Of a stretch of 64,000 nt of DNA, positions 32,369 to 41,392 are shown one piece after another. A model generated the notes under the pieces. The model saw only the letters and a program-made list of their open reading frames with translations, searched no databases and had not been told where the DNA came from. The position numbers and the translations under genes were made by a program. Source of the DNA: Planctomycetota bacterium (GTDB lineage: Bacteria; Planctomycetota; UBA8742; UBA2392); contig JACKIE010000002.1 in assembly GCA_020638635.1 (NCBI GenBank), positions 372,001-436,000 on the forward strand. Direction: 5' to 3'. Numbering within the stretch: the stretch's first letter is position 1; each line of letters starts with the position of its first letter.

Positions 32369-33399
32369 CAGCCCAGGATCTCCTTCCAGGCCGCAAGGGC
32401 GCGGTCTACGTCTTCGCCGTCCACGTCGTTGTGGGTCACCATGCGCCAGCGCGTGCCCAGGTACAGTGCCAGCACCTGCTTTTCCCGCAGCCGGTCGAGC
32501 CAGCCGTCGAACTCGGCCTCGCGGCCGGGCGCGCTGAAGTACACGATGTTGGTGTGCACCGTGCCGATGTCCAGCTTAAGCGGCTTCAGCTTCTTCAAAC
32601 CGGCCGCGAGCTTGTGCGCGTTGGCATGATCGTCTTTCAGCCGGCCGATCATCTTCGTGATGCTCACGATGCCGCAGGCCGCCAGCAGGCCGCTCTGGCG
32701 CATGCCGCCGCCGAGCTGTTTGCGCAGGTAGCGCCCGCGCTCGATGTCCGCGCGCGCGCCCACAAGCACGCTGCCGACCGGCGAGCATAAGCCCTTGCTC
32801 AGGCACACACTCACGGTGTCAAAGGGCGCGCACATTTCCTTCAGTGACAGGCCCGTTGCGACATGCGCGTTCCAGAGCCGTGCGCCGTCCAGGTGGTATC
32901 TCAATCCGTGGCGCTTCGCGACTTCCGCCAGCGCCAGCACGTTCTCGTGTGGGATGATCGTGCCGCCCGCCGCGTTATGGGTGTTCTCGACCGTGATCAG
33001 CGCCGTGCGCGGGTTGTGGATGTTCGCCGGCCGTACCAGGTGCTCCACTGCCTCCGGGTCCATGGCGCCGAATTCGCCGTGCAACGGGCGCACCTGTGCA
33101 CCCGCGATCAGCGCCAAAGCACCGGACTCGTTGTTGTAGGTGTGCGCGCTGTATTCGCAGATGATCTCCTGCCCGCGCTGGGCGTGCAGGGCCATGGCGA
33201 TCTGGTTCGACATGGTGCCGCTGGGCACGAACAGTGCGGCCTCTTTACCCAGCAGGTCGGCCGTCATGGCCTCCAGCTTGTTGACCGTCGGCTCCGTGCC
33301 GAGCACGTCGTCGCCAAGCTCGGCCTTGGCCATGGCCTCGCGCATTTCGGGCGTGGGCAGAGTGACCGTGTCGGAACGAAAGTCGGATACGTCGTGCAT
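32368..33399 (-). CDS. ltaE: Low-specificity L-threonine aldolase
   Basis: 343 residues, PLP enzyme of fold type I that cleaves threonine and allo-threonine to glycine and acetaldehyde. DFRSDTVTLPTPEMREAM at the N-terminus, GDDVLGTEPTVNKLE, FVPSGTMSNQIA, the substrate loop NTHNAAGGTI, HLDGARLWNA and the PLP lysine in SVCLSKGLCSPVGS are all present. Length and motif order are typical. Confidence 0.94.
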   Translation of the reverse strand: MHDVSDFRSDTVTLPTPEMREAMAKAELGDDVLGTEPTVNKLEAMTADLLGKEAALFVPSGTMSNQIAMALHAQRGQEIICEYSAHTYNNESGALALIAGAQVRPLHGEFGAMDPEAVEHLVRPANIHNPRTALITVENTHNAAGGTIIPHENVLALAEVAKRHGLRYHLDGARLWNAHVATGLSLKEMCAPFDTVSVCLSKGLCSPVGSVLVGARADIERGRYLRKQLGGGMRQSGLLAACGIVSITKMIGRLKDDHANAHKLAAGLKKLKPLKLDIGTVHTNIVYFSAPGREAEFDGWLDRLREKQVLALYLGTRWRMVTHNDVDGEDVDRALAAWKEILG

Positions 33400-33407
33400 G
33401 GGGCCGC

Positions 33408-33845
33408 CTAGTCTTCGTCGGGATACTTCTTCGCAAGATGTGCCGCGATCTCTTTTGCGATCTCAGCGCGCTGTTCAGCAAGCGATTTGTAATCGTCTGA
33501 ATCCTTCTCGCCTATCTCCTCAAGTGCTTTCATCGCCGCTTCCGCCGCGTCCAATCTGCTTTGCAACTCACGGAGTTTCGAGTCGCCGGCCTGAATCTCG
33601 AACTCTTCCACATACGCGCCATCTTCCGCAAAGGTGTAGTAACGCAAGATTGCCTTCTCGCCACCGAACCGCGTTTCGTCATGCCAGACGTAAACCTGTC
33701 GCCCATCAGGTGACGACGTAACAATGTCGCGGTTCATTGGATCAATTGCCGTGCCCGAGGCGTCAACCGCGTCCGGACCGAGCCCCAGGAAGTACCCCAG
33801 CAGGAGAACGAAACATCCTGCGATGAACCAGAAAGCGCGTTGCAT
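33408..33845 (-). CDS. Membrane-anchored protein of unknown function
   Basis: 145 residues from the ATG at 33845. It has one N-terminal TM/signal segment (FWFIAGCFVLLLGYFLGL), then a beta-rich stretch with QVYVWHDETRFGG and ILRYYTFAEDGAYVEEFEI, and a C-terminal coiled coil (LRELQSRLDAAEAAMKALEE onward) ending in KKYPDED. Not recognised. It lies upstream of threonine aldolase with an 8-bp gap and diverges from the asparaginase operon. Confidence 0.7.
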   Translation of the reverse strand: MQRAFWFIAGCFVLLLGYFLGLGPDAVDASGTAIDPMNRDIVTSSPDGRQVYVWHDETRFGGEKAILRYYTFAEDGAYVEEFEIQAGDSKLRELQSRLDAAEAAMKALEEIGEKDSDDYKSLAEQRAEIAKEIAAHLAKKYPDED

Positions 33846-33957
33846 GCTGGCCTCCTTTGCCAGAAAAGATTGCAAGCAGTCAACTGCCCTCAAGCTCTGG
33901 CAGCAAGCGCAAAGCGCTCTCTGTTCGCGCCTCTGACAGATTCCTAGATTGTCCGGC

Positions 33958-34932
33958 ATGAGCGCGAAGCCACGAATCAGACTGATCTTCACCGGCGGCA
34001 CCATCAGCATGCGCGACGACGAGGGCAAGGGCGCCGTGCCTGTGCTTAGCGGCGCGGACTTGCTGAAAGACGTGCCCGGCCTGGACGAATTCTGCGAAGT
34101 GGACGTCCACGACTTCGGCCAGCTTCCCGGCCCGCACATGACACCCGCCCGCATGCTCGAACTTTCGCAACTGGTTGAGCAAACTTTTAAGGAAGGCTTC
34201 GACGCGGCCGTCGTCACCCACGGCACCGACACCCTGGAAGAAACCGCCTACCTGACCGACCTGCGCCACCGCGGTGACCAGCCCGTGGTGTTCGTGGGCG
34301 CCATGCGCACCAGCAGCCAGCTTTCCTGGGACGGCCCCGTCAACCTGTACGAGGCCTGTCGCGTAGGCGCCGACCCGCGCGCCAAAGGGCGCGGCGTGAT
34401 GGTGGTGATGAACTCCACGGTGTTCGCGGCCGCCGAAGTGACCAAGACCTACACCGACGCACTGGATACCTTTCAGTCGCCCGATGTCGGCCCGCTAGGT
34501 TTCTTCGATGGACGCGAACTGCTCTGGAACCGCGTGCCGCGCAGGCGTTCGCTGGCGGCCGACTCCATCGAGCCGCGCGTGAGCATCGTGGTCGCCAGCG
34601 CCGGCGACGACGGAGACCTGATCGAGCATTGCCTGCGCCGCGGCGACAAGGGCCTGGTGATCGAGGCACTGGGCCGCGGCAACCTGCCCCCGCCCATGGC
34701 CGCCGCCGCCATACGTGCCGTCGATGCCGGCGTGCTGGTGGTGCTGACTTCGCGCTGCTGGGGCGGGCGCGTCAGCGGGACCTACGGATACGAAGGCGGC
34801 GGCGCACGATTAAAGGAAGCAGGCATCGTGTTCGCCCCCGGCATCCCCGGGCACAAGGCGCGCATCCTGACCATGGCGGCACTCGGCGCGGGCATGGGCC
34901 CGCAGGAACTGAAGCAATGGCTGGCGGAATAG
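33958..34932 (+). CDS. L-asparaginase, type I/II family
   Basis: 324 residues from the ATG at 33958 (a TTG 9 bp upstream is possible). The first catalytic Thr motif is in LIFTGGTISMRDD, the second in VVTHGTDTLEETAY. GAMRTSSQLSWDGPVNLYEA follows, then C-terminal dimer-domain segments. It hydrolyses asparagine to aspartate. There is no signal peptide, so it is cytoplasmic. It starts a plus-strand operon of four to five genes. The next gene overlaps it by 16 bp. Confidence 0.93.
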   Translation: MSAKPRIRLIFTGGTISMRDDEGKGAVPVLSGADLLKDVPGLDEFCEVDVHDFGQLPGPHMTPARMLELSQLVEQTFKEGFDAAVVTHGTDTLEETAYLTDLRHRGDQPVVFVGAMRTSSQLSWDGPVNLYEACRVGADPRAKGRGVMVVMNSTVFAAAEVTKTYTDALDTFQSPDVGPLGFFDGRELLWNRVPRRRSLAADSIEPRVSIVVASAGDDGDLIEHCLRRGDKGLVIEALGRGNLPPPMAAAAIRAVDAGVLVVLTSRCWGGRVSGTYGYEGGGARLKEAGIVFAPGIPGHKARILTMAALGAGMGPQELKQWLAE

Positions 34933-35606
34933 AAGGCGTCGAGGTCCTGATCACGGCCGGTCCCACCTTCGAGTTTCTCGACGACGTGCGCTACATCGGC
35001 AATCCCAGCACCGGCCGCATGGGCCTGGAACTGGCCGAGGCCGCACGCAACAAGGGCGCCATCGTCACGCTGGTTATGGGGCCGACACAGCTGATGCCGC
35101 CGCCGGGCATTCACTGGATACCCGTGGTCAGCGGACAGGAGATGCTGCAGGCCGTGAAGGAGCGCTTTACTGAAAGCCGCGTGTTCATCGCCAGCGCTGC
35201 CGTCAGCGATTACCGGCCTGCCAAGCGCATCAAGGGCAAAGAGAAAAAGGGGCCGAAGACCAAGACGATTGAGCTGGTGAAGAACCCGGACATCCTGAAG
35301 ACCGTCACCAAGGGGCGCAGCAGCGAGCAGGTAATCGTGGGCTTCAGCCTTGAGTCAACCAACCTGCTCCAGAACGCACGCAAGAAGATGACGCAGAAGC
35401 GCTGCGACCTGATGGTGGTCAACAGCCCCGGCCACTTCGGCGAGGCGCGCGAGCACGTCTGGATATTGAACAAACACGGCGTGGTGAAAGAGATGCCGCC
35501 CGCCGGCAAGAAGCAGGTGGCGGCGCAGATCATCGAGCTGGTGGACGCCAGCCTGCGCCGCGAAATCCTGCCGGTGGCGCAGCGCTTTGAGGACATCAAG
35601 CCATGA
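34917..35606 (+). CDS. CoaB-like phosphopantothenate-cysteine ligase domain, no CoaC domain
   Basis: 229 residues from the ATG at 34917. It matches only the CoaB half of the usual CoaBC fusion: VEVLITAGPTFEFLDDVRYIGN, PSTGRMGLELAEAA, FIASAAVSDYRPAKR, ELVKNPDILKTV and VGFSLESTNLLQNARKKM. These correspond to the CTP and substrate sites. It joins cysteine to 4-phosphopantothenate in CoA synthesis. Stand-alone CoaB proteins occur in eukaryotes and some bacteria. A CoaC is not in the window. Confidence 0.88.
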   Translation: MAGGIEGVEVLITAGPTFEFLDDVRYIGNPSTGRMGLELAEAARNKGAIVTLVMGPTQLMPPPGIHWIPVVSGQEMLQAVKERFTESRVFIASAAVSDYRPAKRIKGKEKKGPKTKTIELVKNPDILKTVTKGRSSEQVIVGFSLESTNLLQNARKKMTQKRCDLMVVNSPGHFGEAREHVWILNKHGVVKEMPPAGKKQVAAQIIELVDASLRREILPVAQRFEDIKP

Positions 35607-36466
35607 TGCGATTCTTCGCCTTTGAGCTGGACGGCGACACCCGCCTCGGCGTGGAGCGCGCGGGCGTGCAGCACGACATCACGCGCGGCGCCGTGCGCGA
35701 CTTCGGCAAGCGGCTGATCATCGAGTTCCTGCACGAGGACGAGCTCGACGCGCTGATCGGCGCTATCGAAGACCAGTCCCTGCTGCTGGAAGAAATGCCC
35801 GGCCACTTCAACTGGCTGCCGCCCATCCCGCGCCCCGGCAAGATCCTTGCCATGGTGCAGAACTACCGCAAACACGCCGCCGAGTTCGGCAACGAGGCGC
35901 CGTCCGCGCCGGTCTGGTTCGGCAAGATCAGCAGCTCGCTCACCGGCCATGGCACCACCATCCGTGTGCCAGCCTGGGTGGACGGCCGCGTGGACCACGA
36001 AGTCGAGCTCGCGGCCGTGATGGGCCAGCGCGCCAAGGAAGTGCTGGCCGACACGGCATTGGCGCTGGTGGCGGGCTACACGATCGCGAACGACATGAGT
36101 GCGAGGCGCATCCAGAAGGATGACCGCGAAAACAAACACCCCTGGCTGCGCTGCAAGAACTTCGACACCTTCACACCCATGGGGCCGTATTTCGTGCCGG
36201 CGCGCTACGTGCCGGACCCGCAGGCGCTGAAAATCATGTGCCGCGTGAACGGCGAGACGCGCCAGGACGCCACCACGGCCGACATGATCCACCCGGTGAA
36301 CAGGATCGTGGCCGAGATGTCGCGCTGGATGACGCTGGAGCCCGGGGACGTTATCTGTACGGGCACGCCGGAGGGCGTCTACAACCTGCGCGACGGCGAC
36401 GTGTGCGAGTGCGAAATCGCAGGGCTGGGCATTCTGCGCAACCCGGTCTCAAGGCCGGCGCCATAG
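35603..36466 (+). CDS. Fumarylacetoacetate hydrolase-family protein
   Basis: 287 residues, starting in a 4-bp overlap with the CoaB-like gene. Metal-site motifs are KISSSLTGHG, the acidic pair in DHEVELAAVMG, YTIANDMSAR, and the closing GDVICTGTPEGV. The family includes acylpyruvases, decarboxylases and oxaloacetate tautomerases. The exact reaction cannot be assigned. A loop with RENKHPWLRCKNFDTFTPMGP is characteristic of acylpyruvase-like members. Confidence 0.9.
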   Translation: MMRFFAFELDGDTRLGVERAGVQHDITRGAVRDFGKRLIIEFLHEDELDALIGAIEDQSLLLEEMPGHFNWLPPIPRPGKILAMVQNYRKHAAEFGNEAPSAPVWFGKISSSLTGHGTTIRVPAWVDGRVDHEVELAAVMGQRAKEVLADTALALVAGYTIANDMSARRIQKDDRENKHPWLRCKNFDTFTPMGPYFVPARYVPDPQALKIMCRVNGETRQDATTADMIHPVNRIVAEMSRWMTLEPGDVICTGTPEGVYNLRDGDVCECEIAGLGILRNPVSRPAP

Positions 36467-36487
36467 GGGCTAGTTCGGCAGGACCAC

Positions 36488-37516
36488 GTGATCGATACCG
36501 GCTTCAGGGACTACCAGCGCGCCGCCGAGCTGTTCAAGGCCGGCAAGCGTTTCGTGATCGGCGGCCACCCGTCCATGGACGGCGACGCCATCGGCAGCAT
36601 GTACGCCCTGCACCACGCGCTGACAGCCGCCGGGCGTGAGTGCCTGGCCGTTACCCAGGATGCCGGCCTTGGCAAGTACGCATTCCTTGACGGGTCAACA
36701 GTGCTGAAGTCGCTCGACGAGCTGCCTTCCAGACTTGCCGGCTACGACACGGCATTGATCGTCGATTGCGGCGCCCAGAGCCGCGCCCGCGCGATACTGG
36801 AACGCCTCGCGCCCGGCACCAAGGTCGTCAACCTCGACCATCACATCGACAACCCCGGTTTCGGCGACGCGGCCGTGGTGATCCCGGATGCCAGCAGCAC
36901 CGGCGAGGTGGTCTACAACACGCTGAAGCTGGCGGGCATCCCGCTGAATCGGCGGGCGGCCGAGGCGCTGTTCACGGCGATCGTGACCGACACCGGCCGT
37001 TTCAGCTTCAGCAACAGCACGCCTGATTCGTACCGCATCGTGGCGGACCTGACTGAGCAGTTCGAGCTGAACGTCTCCGAGCTGACGGGCATGATCTACC
37101 GCGCCAAGACCCCGCAGCGCCTGAAGCTGGAAGCCATGGTCGCCGCCGGCGTGGAAACGCGCCTCGACGGCAAGCTGGTGATCGCGCGGGTTTCACGCGC
37201 GATGCTGGACGCAACCGGCTGCAGCGAGGCTGAGGCCGCAGAGATGATAGTGATTCCCAAGTCCCTCAAGGGGGGCATGGTCACCATCCTGTTCCGGGAA
37301 ATGGGACCCACCGAGTTGAAAGTCAGCCTGCGTAGCGAAGGCCAGATGGCTGTCAACGACATTGCGGCCAAGTTCCGCGGTGGGGGGCACCTCCGCGCCG
37401 CAGGCTTCCAGGTCCACGGCCGTCCCGTGGCAGAAGCCGAAACCGAGATCATCGAGGCAGTCAGCAGCGCGCTGGAAAGCACGCTCAAGCAAACCGGCGG
37501 CCGGATCATCGTCTAG
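36488..37516 (+). CDS. DHH-family phosphoesterase (NrnA-like)
   Basis: 342 residues from GTG 36488. DHH motif I is a variant, IGGHPSMDGDAIGSM (usually H-NPDGDA). DHH proper is in NLDHHIDN, with DCGAQSRARA and TAIVTDTGRFSFSN between and after. The DHHA1 domain ends in FRGGGHLRAAGF. NrnA-type enzymes degrade oligoribonucleotides and pAp in the cytoplasm. All metal-binding aspartates look intact. Confidence 0.9.
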   Translation: MIDTGFRDYQRAAELFKAGKRFVIGGHPSMDGDAIGSMYALHHALTAAGRECLAVTQDAGLGKYAFLDGSTVLKSLDELPSRLAGYDTALIVDCGAQSRARAILERLAPGTKVVNLDHHIDNPGFGDAAVVIPDASSTGEVVYNTLKLAGIPLNRRAAEALFTAIVTDTGRFSFSNSTPDSYRIVADLTEQFELNVSELTGMIYRAKTPQRLKLEAMVAAGVETRLDGKLVIARVSRAMLDATGCSEAEAAEMIVIPKSLKGGMVTILFREMGPTELKVSLRSEGQMAVNDIAAKFRGGGHLRAAGFQVHGRPVAEAETEIIEAVSSALESTLKQTGGRIIV

Positions 37517-37573
37517 CCATTCGGGTGCGCCCGACAATCTTGTCGAGCCCGCGCTTTCGTCTACACTCGCCAC

Positions 37574-38404
37574 ATGCCCATCAACCGATCGCAGCTTGCA
37601 CGCCAACTTCGCGGCCACGTGGAACTGCTGGCGGCGGGCGGCATGCGGGAGGTTGGCATCAAACCCAGGCGCTCCGCCAAGGCTCCTTCTGCGAAAACAC
37701 CAAGCGCCGGGAAACCGAAGCCCGCCAAGCCTGGGGTTGCACCGCCCAGTCCGCCGAACGCGGCCGGGTTCAAACCCGTGATCGTGCCCTCCGTGGCGCT
37801 GGATGAACTGAAGGATCACGATAGCCCGGAGGCCCGCGCCCTTGAGCCTGTGGCGGAGGCCGTTCGCGTGTGCGCCAGCTGCGGCCTGTGTGAAACCCGC
37901 ACCCAGACCGTGTTCGGCACCGGCGACCCGCGCTCGCCCCTGATGATCATCGGTGAGGCGCCCGGCGGCGACGAAGACGTGAAGGGCCTGCCCTTCGTCG
38001 GCCGCGCCGGCAAGCTGCTGACCGACATCATCGAAAAGGGCATGAAGTACAAGCGCGAGCACGTCTACATCGCCAACGTGCTGAAGTGCCGCCCGCCAGG
38101 TAACCGCAACCCGGAGCCCCACGAGATAGACGCCTGCCGCGGCTACCTGGAGCGGCAGATCGAGATCATCAACCCCGAGGTGATCCTTGCCGTAGGCCTG
38201 TTCCCGGCCCAGTGGCTGACCGGCAAGAAGATCGCCATCGGCAAGCTGCGCGGCGAAGTGCACGAGGTAAACGGCCGCAAGGTGATCTGCACCTACCACC
38301 CGGCCTACGTGCTGCGCAACTACACGGTGGAGACGCGCAAGAAGGTGCACGAAGACGTGCTGTTGGCCGTAAACATCCTCGGCCCCGGCCCGCTGGTTGG
38401 GTAG
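37574..38404 (+). CDS. Family-4 uracil-DNA glycosylase
   Basis: 276 residues. The first ~90 are Lys/Ala/Pro-rich and probably disordered. The catalytic domain has CASCGLCETRTQTVFGTG, the water-activating motif GEAPGGDED, LPFVGRAGKLL, and NVLKCRPPGNRNP with a following EIDAC. The four iron-sulfur cysteines fit C-x2-C...C-x16-C. The active-site His is in CTYHPAYVLRN. It removes uracil from DNA. The basic N-terminal extension is longer than in most relatives and may help DNA binding. Confidence 0.93.
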   Translation: MPINRSQLARQLRGHVELLAAGGMREVGIKPRRSAKAPSAKTPSAGKPKPAKPGVAPPSPPNAAGFKPVIVPSVALDELKDHDSPEARALEPVAEAVRVCASCGLCETRTQTVFGTGDPRSPLMIIGEAPGGDEDVKGLPFVGRAGKLLTDIIEKGMKYKREHVYIANVLKCRPPGNRNPEPHEIDACRGYLERQIEIINPEVILAVGLFPAQWLTGKKIAIGKLRGEVHEVNGRKVICTYHPAYVLRNYTVETRKKVHEDVLLAVNILGPGPLVG

Positions 38405-38449
38405 GTGGCTCTCCATTGCGCCCAAAAGGTCATGCGCTAGAAACAGTCC

Positions 38450-38581
38450 ATGCCGCTGTACCAGATCATTCTGCTGGCGCTGTCGATCCTGCTGGGGATC
38501 GGGATCTTCATCTTCATCGTCACGTTCATTAATCGCGTGGCCAAGGAAGAGGCGGCTGCTCGTGAAAAATCTGGGCCGTGA
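38450..38581 (+). CDS. Small membrane protein (43 aa)
   Basis: MPLYQIILLALSILLG opens a single strongly hydrophobic helix (about residues 4-27), followed by NRVAKEEAAAREKSGP. The size and charged tail look like a real small membrane protein. Its 3' end overlaps the 3' end of the AMMECR1 gene on the other strand by 53 bp, which lowers confidence. Confidence 0.4.
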   Translation: MPLYQIILLALSILLGIGIFIFIVTFINRVAKEEAAAREKSGP

Positions 38582-39116
38582 ACGTGAAGATGCTCGTTGC
38601 GGGGTCTTTCCAGGCCCCGCGGTGCAGGCCCGCCTTGCGGCAAGTTTCACCCAGGAACGTTTCCGCGTCCCAACCGTAGCGTTCCGCCACCTGCGGCAGC
38701 AGCACGCCTGAATACGGCCCGTTGTGCACCAGCAGGCCGTGCAGGCCGGGCTTCACGTCTTCCGGGCGCGTGCGCTTCATGGGCGACAGCACGCTGATCT
38801 CGTAGGTCAGGTCCGCAAGTTCAGCTTCCGTGACCGGGTCAAAACGCGTGTCGTGGGTGCCGGCCGCGATGCCAAGGTCGATCAGCAACTGACCCAGCGG
38901 CCCTTCGCCGATCAGGTGGCCGATGCAGCCGCGCAACTCGCCGTCGCGGGTATGGATGGTGACGAAGGCGCCCAGCGGCTGATCCAGCCCGCCGCTGAAG
39001 GGTGTTTCAACCTTCAACTTGTTGCCTTGCCTGACCCAGTGTTCCAGGCTGCGACGGGCCAGATTCAGGCCTTCGCGGCCCTCGGCCTCGGTGAGTGGTC
39101 CCTGTACTTCCGTCAT
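38529..39116 (-). CDS. AMMECR1-domain protein (AmmeMemoRadiSam system protein A)
   Basis: 195 residues with the family core: LGAFVTIHTRDGELRGCIGHL, the DTRFDPVTEAELADLTYEIS segment, GLLVHNGPYSGVLLPQVAER and the WDAETFLGETCRKAGL helix. In many bacteria this domain is encoded with a Memo-like protein and a radical-SAM enzyme. Neither is adjacent here. Biochemical function is unknown for the family. Confidence 0.9.
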   Translation of the reverse strand: MTEVQGPLTEAEGREGLNLARRSLEHWVRQGNKLKVETPFSGGLDQPLGAFVTIHTRDGELRGCIGHLIGEGPLGQLLIDLGIAAGTHDTRFDPVTEAELADLTYEISVLSPMKRTRPEDVKPGLHGLLVHNGPYSGVLLPQVAERYGWDAETFLGETCRKAGLHRGAWKDPATSIFTFTAQIFHEQPPLPWPRD

Positions 39117-39221
39117 CGACTATGTCCTTGCCGTTTCGGCGCAGGCGAATATGCTCCGGGCCTTCGCATCATAGGACCTTCGGCAGAAGCCCGAAACCAG
39201 CCTGCAGACCGCGAGAGAGAC

Positions 39222-39971
39222 ATGGACATCATCGTTTGCATCCGCCGCGCGCCGACCACCGACGCGCGCATCAAGCCGGCCGCCGACGGCAAGAACTACG
39301 ATCCCGCCGGCGTGAACTACGACATCAGCGAATACGACAAGTTCGCGATTGAGGCCGGCATCCTGCTGAAGGAAAAGCACGGCGGCACGGTCACCATCCT
39401 GACGCTCGGCCCCTCGGCCGCCACCAAGGAAATGCGCACCGCCATCGCCATGGGCTGCGACGCCGCGCACCTGCTGGTGAGTGACGCGAACCATGACTCC
39501 TGGGCGATCGCGCAGGCGCTGGCGGCAAAGATCAAGAGCCTGCCTCACGACATCGTGCTGTTCGGCTGGAGTTCCGTGGACAACCAGTCTTCGGCCACGG
39601 GCCAGATGGTCGCCGAGTTGCTCGGCCTGCCCAGCGTGAGCGTCGCCGTCGCGCTCGATGTCGCGGACGGCCAGGCAACCGTGGATCGCCTCGCCGCCGG
39701 CGGCAACCGCGAACGTTACAGTGTCAAGCTGCCCGCCGTGGTCACCTGCACCAAGGGCCTCAACAAGCCGCGCAGCGCGAACATGAAGGGCATCATGGCC
39801 GCCAAGAAGACGGCCGTGCCCGAGACGCCGGCCAACGCGCCCGCTGACGGCGTGACGGTGGTGAAGCTCTCACCGCCGCCCGCGCGCGCCGAGGGCAAGA
39901 TTGTCGGCAAGGGCCCCGAGGCCGCTGCCGCGCTGGCCAAGCTGCTGCGTGAAGAAGCCAAGGTAATCTGA
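39222..39971 (+). CDS. etfB: Electron transfer flavoprotein beta subunit
   Basis: 249 residues from the ATG at 39222. MDIIVCIRRAPTTDARIKP, VNYDISEYDKFAIEAGILLKE, TILTLGPSAATKEMRTAIAMG and VDNQSSATGQMVAELL are the EtfB/FixA landmarks. A short Ala/Pro-rich linker near the C-terminus precedes the FAD-shielding arm. With EtfA it shuttles electrons from acyl-CoA dehydrogenases to the quinone pool. No dehydrogenase or EtfQO gene is in the window. Confidence 0.95.
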   Translation: MDIIVCIRRAPTTDARIKPAADGKNYDPAGVNYDISEYDKFAIEAGILLKEKHGGTVTILTLGPSAATKEMRTAIAMGCDAAHLLVSDANHDSWAIAQALAAKIKSLPHDIVLFGWSSVDNQSSATGQMVAELLGLPSVSVAVALDVADGQATVDRLAAGGNRERYSVKLPAVVTCTKGLNKPRSANMKGIMAAKKTAVPETPANAPADGVTVVKLSPPPARAEGKIVGKGPEAAAALAKLLREEAKVI

Positions 39972-39991
39972 ATCCGGGTCGAGGTAGAGCC

Positions 39992-40969
39992 ATGTCGGAC
40001 GTTCTGGTTTTTGTTGAGTTTTCGGACGGCGCAGCAACCAAGGCGGGCCTGCAGGCGCTTGGCGCCGGCAGCACGCTGGCCAAGGCGCTCGGCGGCAAGG
40101 CGATCGCGCTGGTGATCGGCAACAGCGCCGGTGAGCTGGGCAAGCACGGCGCCGATCGCGTGCTGGTGGCCGGCGGCGACGCCGTCGGCAGCTACAGCCC
40201 CGACGGTTTCGCGCGCATCGTGGCGGAGCAGGCCAAGGCGACCAATGCGGCCGCCGTGCTGGCCAGCGCCACGCCCATGGGCAAAGACTTTTTCCCGCGC
40301 GCGGCGGCCATCGCCGGGTGCGGTCTCGCGGCCGACTGCATCGAGCTGGACGCCGAAGGCGGCAAGCCGCGTGCCGTGCGGCCTGTGTTCGCGGGCAAGG
40401 CGCTCGCCACGGTGGAAGCTCCCGGCACACTGTGGGCCACGCTGCGCCCCAACGTGTTCGCGGAGGTCAACGCCGGCGGCAGCGCCGCGCCGGAGACCGT
40501 GCCGGTCACGTTTGGTCCCGGCGACCTCAAGGCCGTGGTGAAAGAGATCGTCGCCGGCGTGAAGGGCAAGCTGGACGTAGCCGAGGCCGAAATCGTCGTC
40601 AGCGGCGGTCGCGGCCTGAAAGATCCGGCCGGCGAAGGCAAGCAGAACTGGGCGAACCTGGAAGCGTTGGCCGAGGCGCTAGGCGCGGCAACCGGCGCTT
40701 CGCGCGCGGTGGTGGACGCCGGCTGGCGCCCGCACGGCGAGCAGGTGGGTCAGACCGGCAAAACGGTCAGCCCGAAGCTGTACATCGCGTGCGCGATTTC
40801 GGGGGCGATCCAGCACCTGGCGGGCATGAGCGGCAGCAAGGTAATCGTCGCGATCAACAAGGACGAGAACGCGCCGATCTTCAAATTGGCCGACTACGGT
40901 ATCGTAGGCACCGTTGAGGACGTGCTGCCTGCGCTGACGGCGGCATTGAAAGAAACGCTGTCGAGCTAG
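39992..40969 (+). CDS. etfA: Electron transfer flavoprotein alpha subunit
   Basis: 325 residues. The N-terminal domain starts SDVLVFVEFSDGAATKAGLQAL. The FAD-binding C-terminal domain has VVSGGRGLKDPAGEG, VVDAGWRPHGEQVGQTGKTVSP, LYIACAISGAIQHLAGM and the closing DENAPIFKLADYGIVGTVEDVL, all standard for EtfA/FixB. It follows etfB by 20 bp. Confidence 0.96.
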   Translation: MSDVLVFVEFSDGAATKAGLQALGAGSTLAKALGGKAIALVIGNSAGELGKHGADRVLVAGGDAVGSYSPDGFARIVAEQAKATNAAAVLASATPMGKDFFPRAAAIAGCGLAADCIELDAEGGKPRAVRPVFAGKALATVEAPGTLWATLRPNVFAEVNAGGSAAPETVPVTFGPGDLKAVVKEIVAGVKGKLDVAEAEIVVSGGRGLKDPAGEGKQNWANLEALAEALGAATGASRAVVDAGWRPHGEQVGQTGKTVSPKLYIACAISGAIQHLAGMSGSKVIVAINKDENAPIFKLADYGIVGTVEDVLPALTAALKETLSS

Positions 40970-41392
40970 TTTCCCAAAATTGCCTTGAGTCCCAATGAGC
41001 CCATGGCGTGTGGGCGCGTGGGAAATTGCCGACGAGTTATCCACATTTTATTGGGAAAGTGGAGTCTGGTGTGTCAGTTAAAGGTTTTGTCAGGCGCTGG
41101 CGGACGTTACAACATATGCTTTATAAACTGGACTCATACCAACACACCCTAAGCCTCGAATTGCTTGCAAGTTAGCAACCACCTCACTAGTCACTCCGAT
41201 CAGGGGCGAGTCCTGGCTCCATTTGCGTTTTCTTCACAAATACCCCTTCAACGACGGCTTCGGGGGCGGTACTGACATCTTCTCCACATTTCTTGTGGGA
41301 ACTTTGCTACTACTTCCTGACACACCCAAACCCGCTTGTGCAGGGAAAGCTGAACGATAATCTTGCCCCGGCGGTTCTGGGACGGAGCCAAG
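40970..41392. other. Intergenic region (423 bp) with DnaA-box-like sites
   Basis: This is the largest gap in the window and less GC-rich than its surroundings. No convincing ORF or RNA gene is seen. It holds a perfect TTATCCACA (41037-41045), a one-mismatch TTCTCCACA (41280-41288) and an AT-rich stretch near 41100-41120. GTGTGTCAG (41069) and CTGACACAC (41317) form a distant inverted pair. It lies between etfA and the adenylate-forming gene, so it probably also contains that gene's promoter. Confidence 0.4.

Noticed and set aside
35210..36292. 360-codon minus-strand frame over CoaB-like and FAH genes
   Set aside because: It crosses two real genes on the other strand and has no domain.
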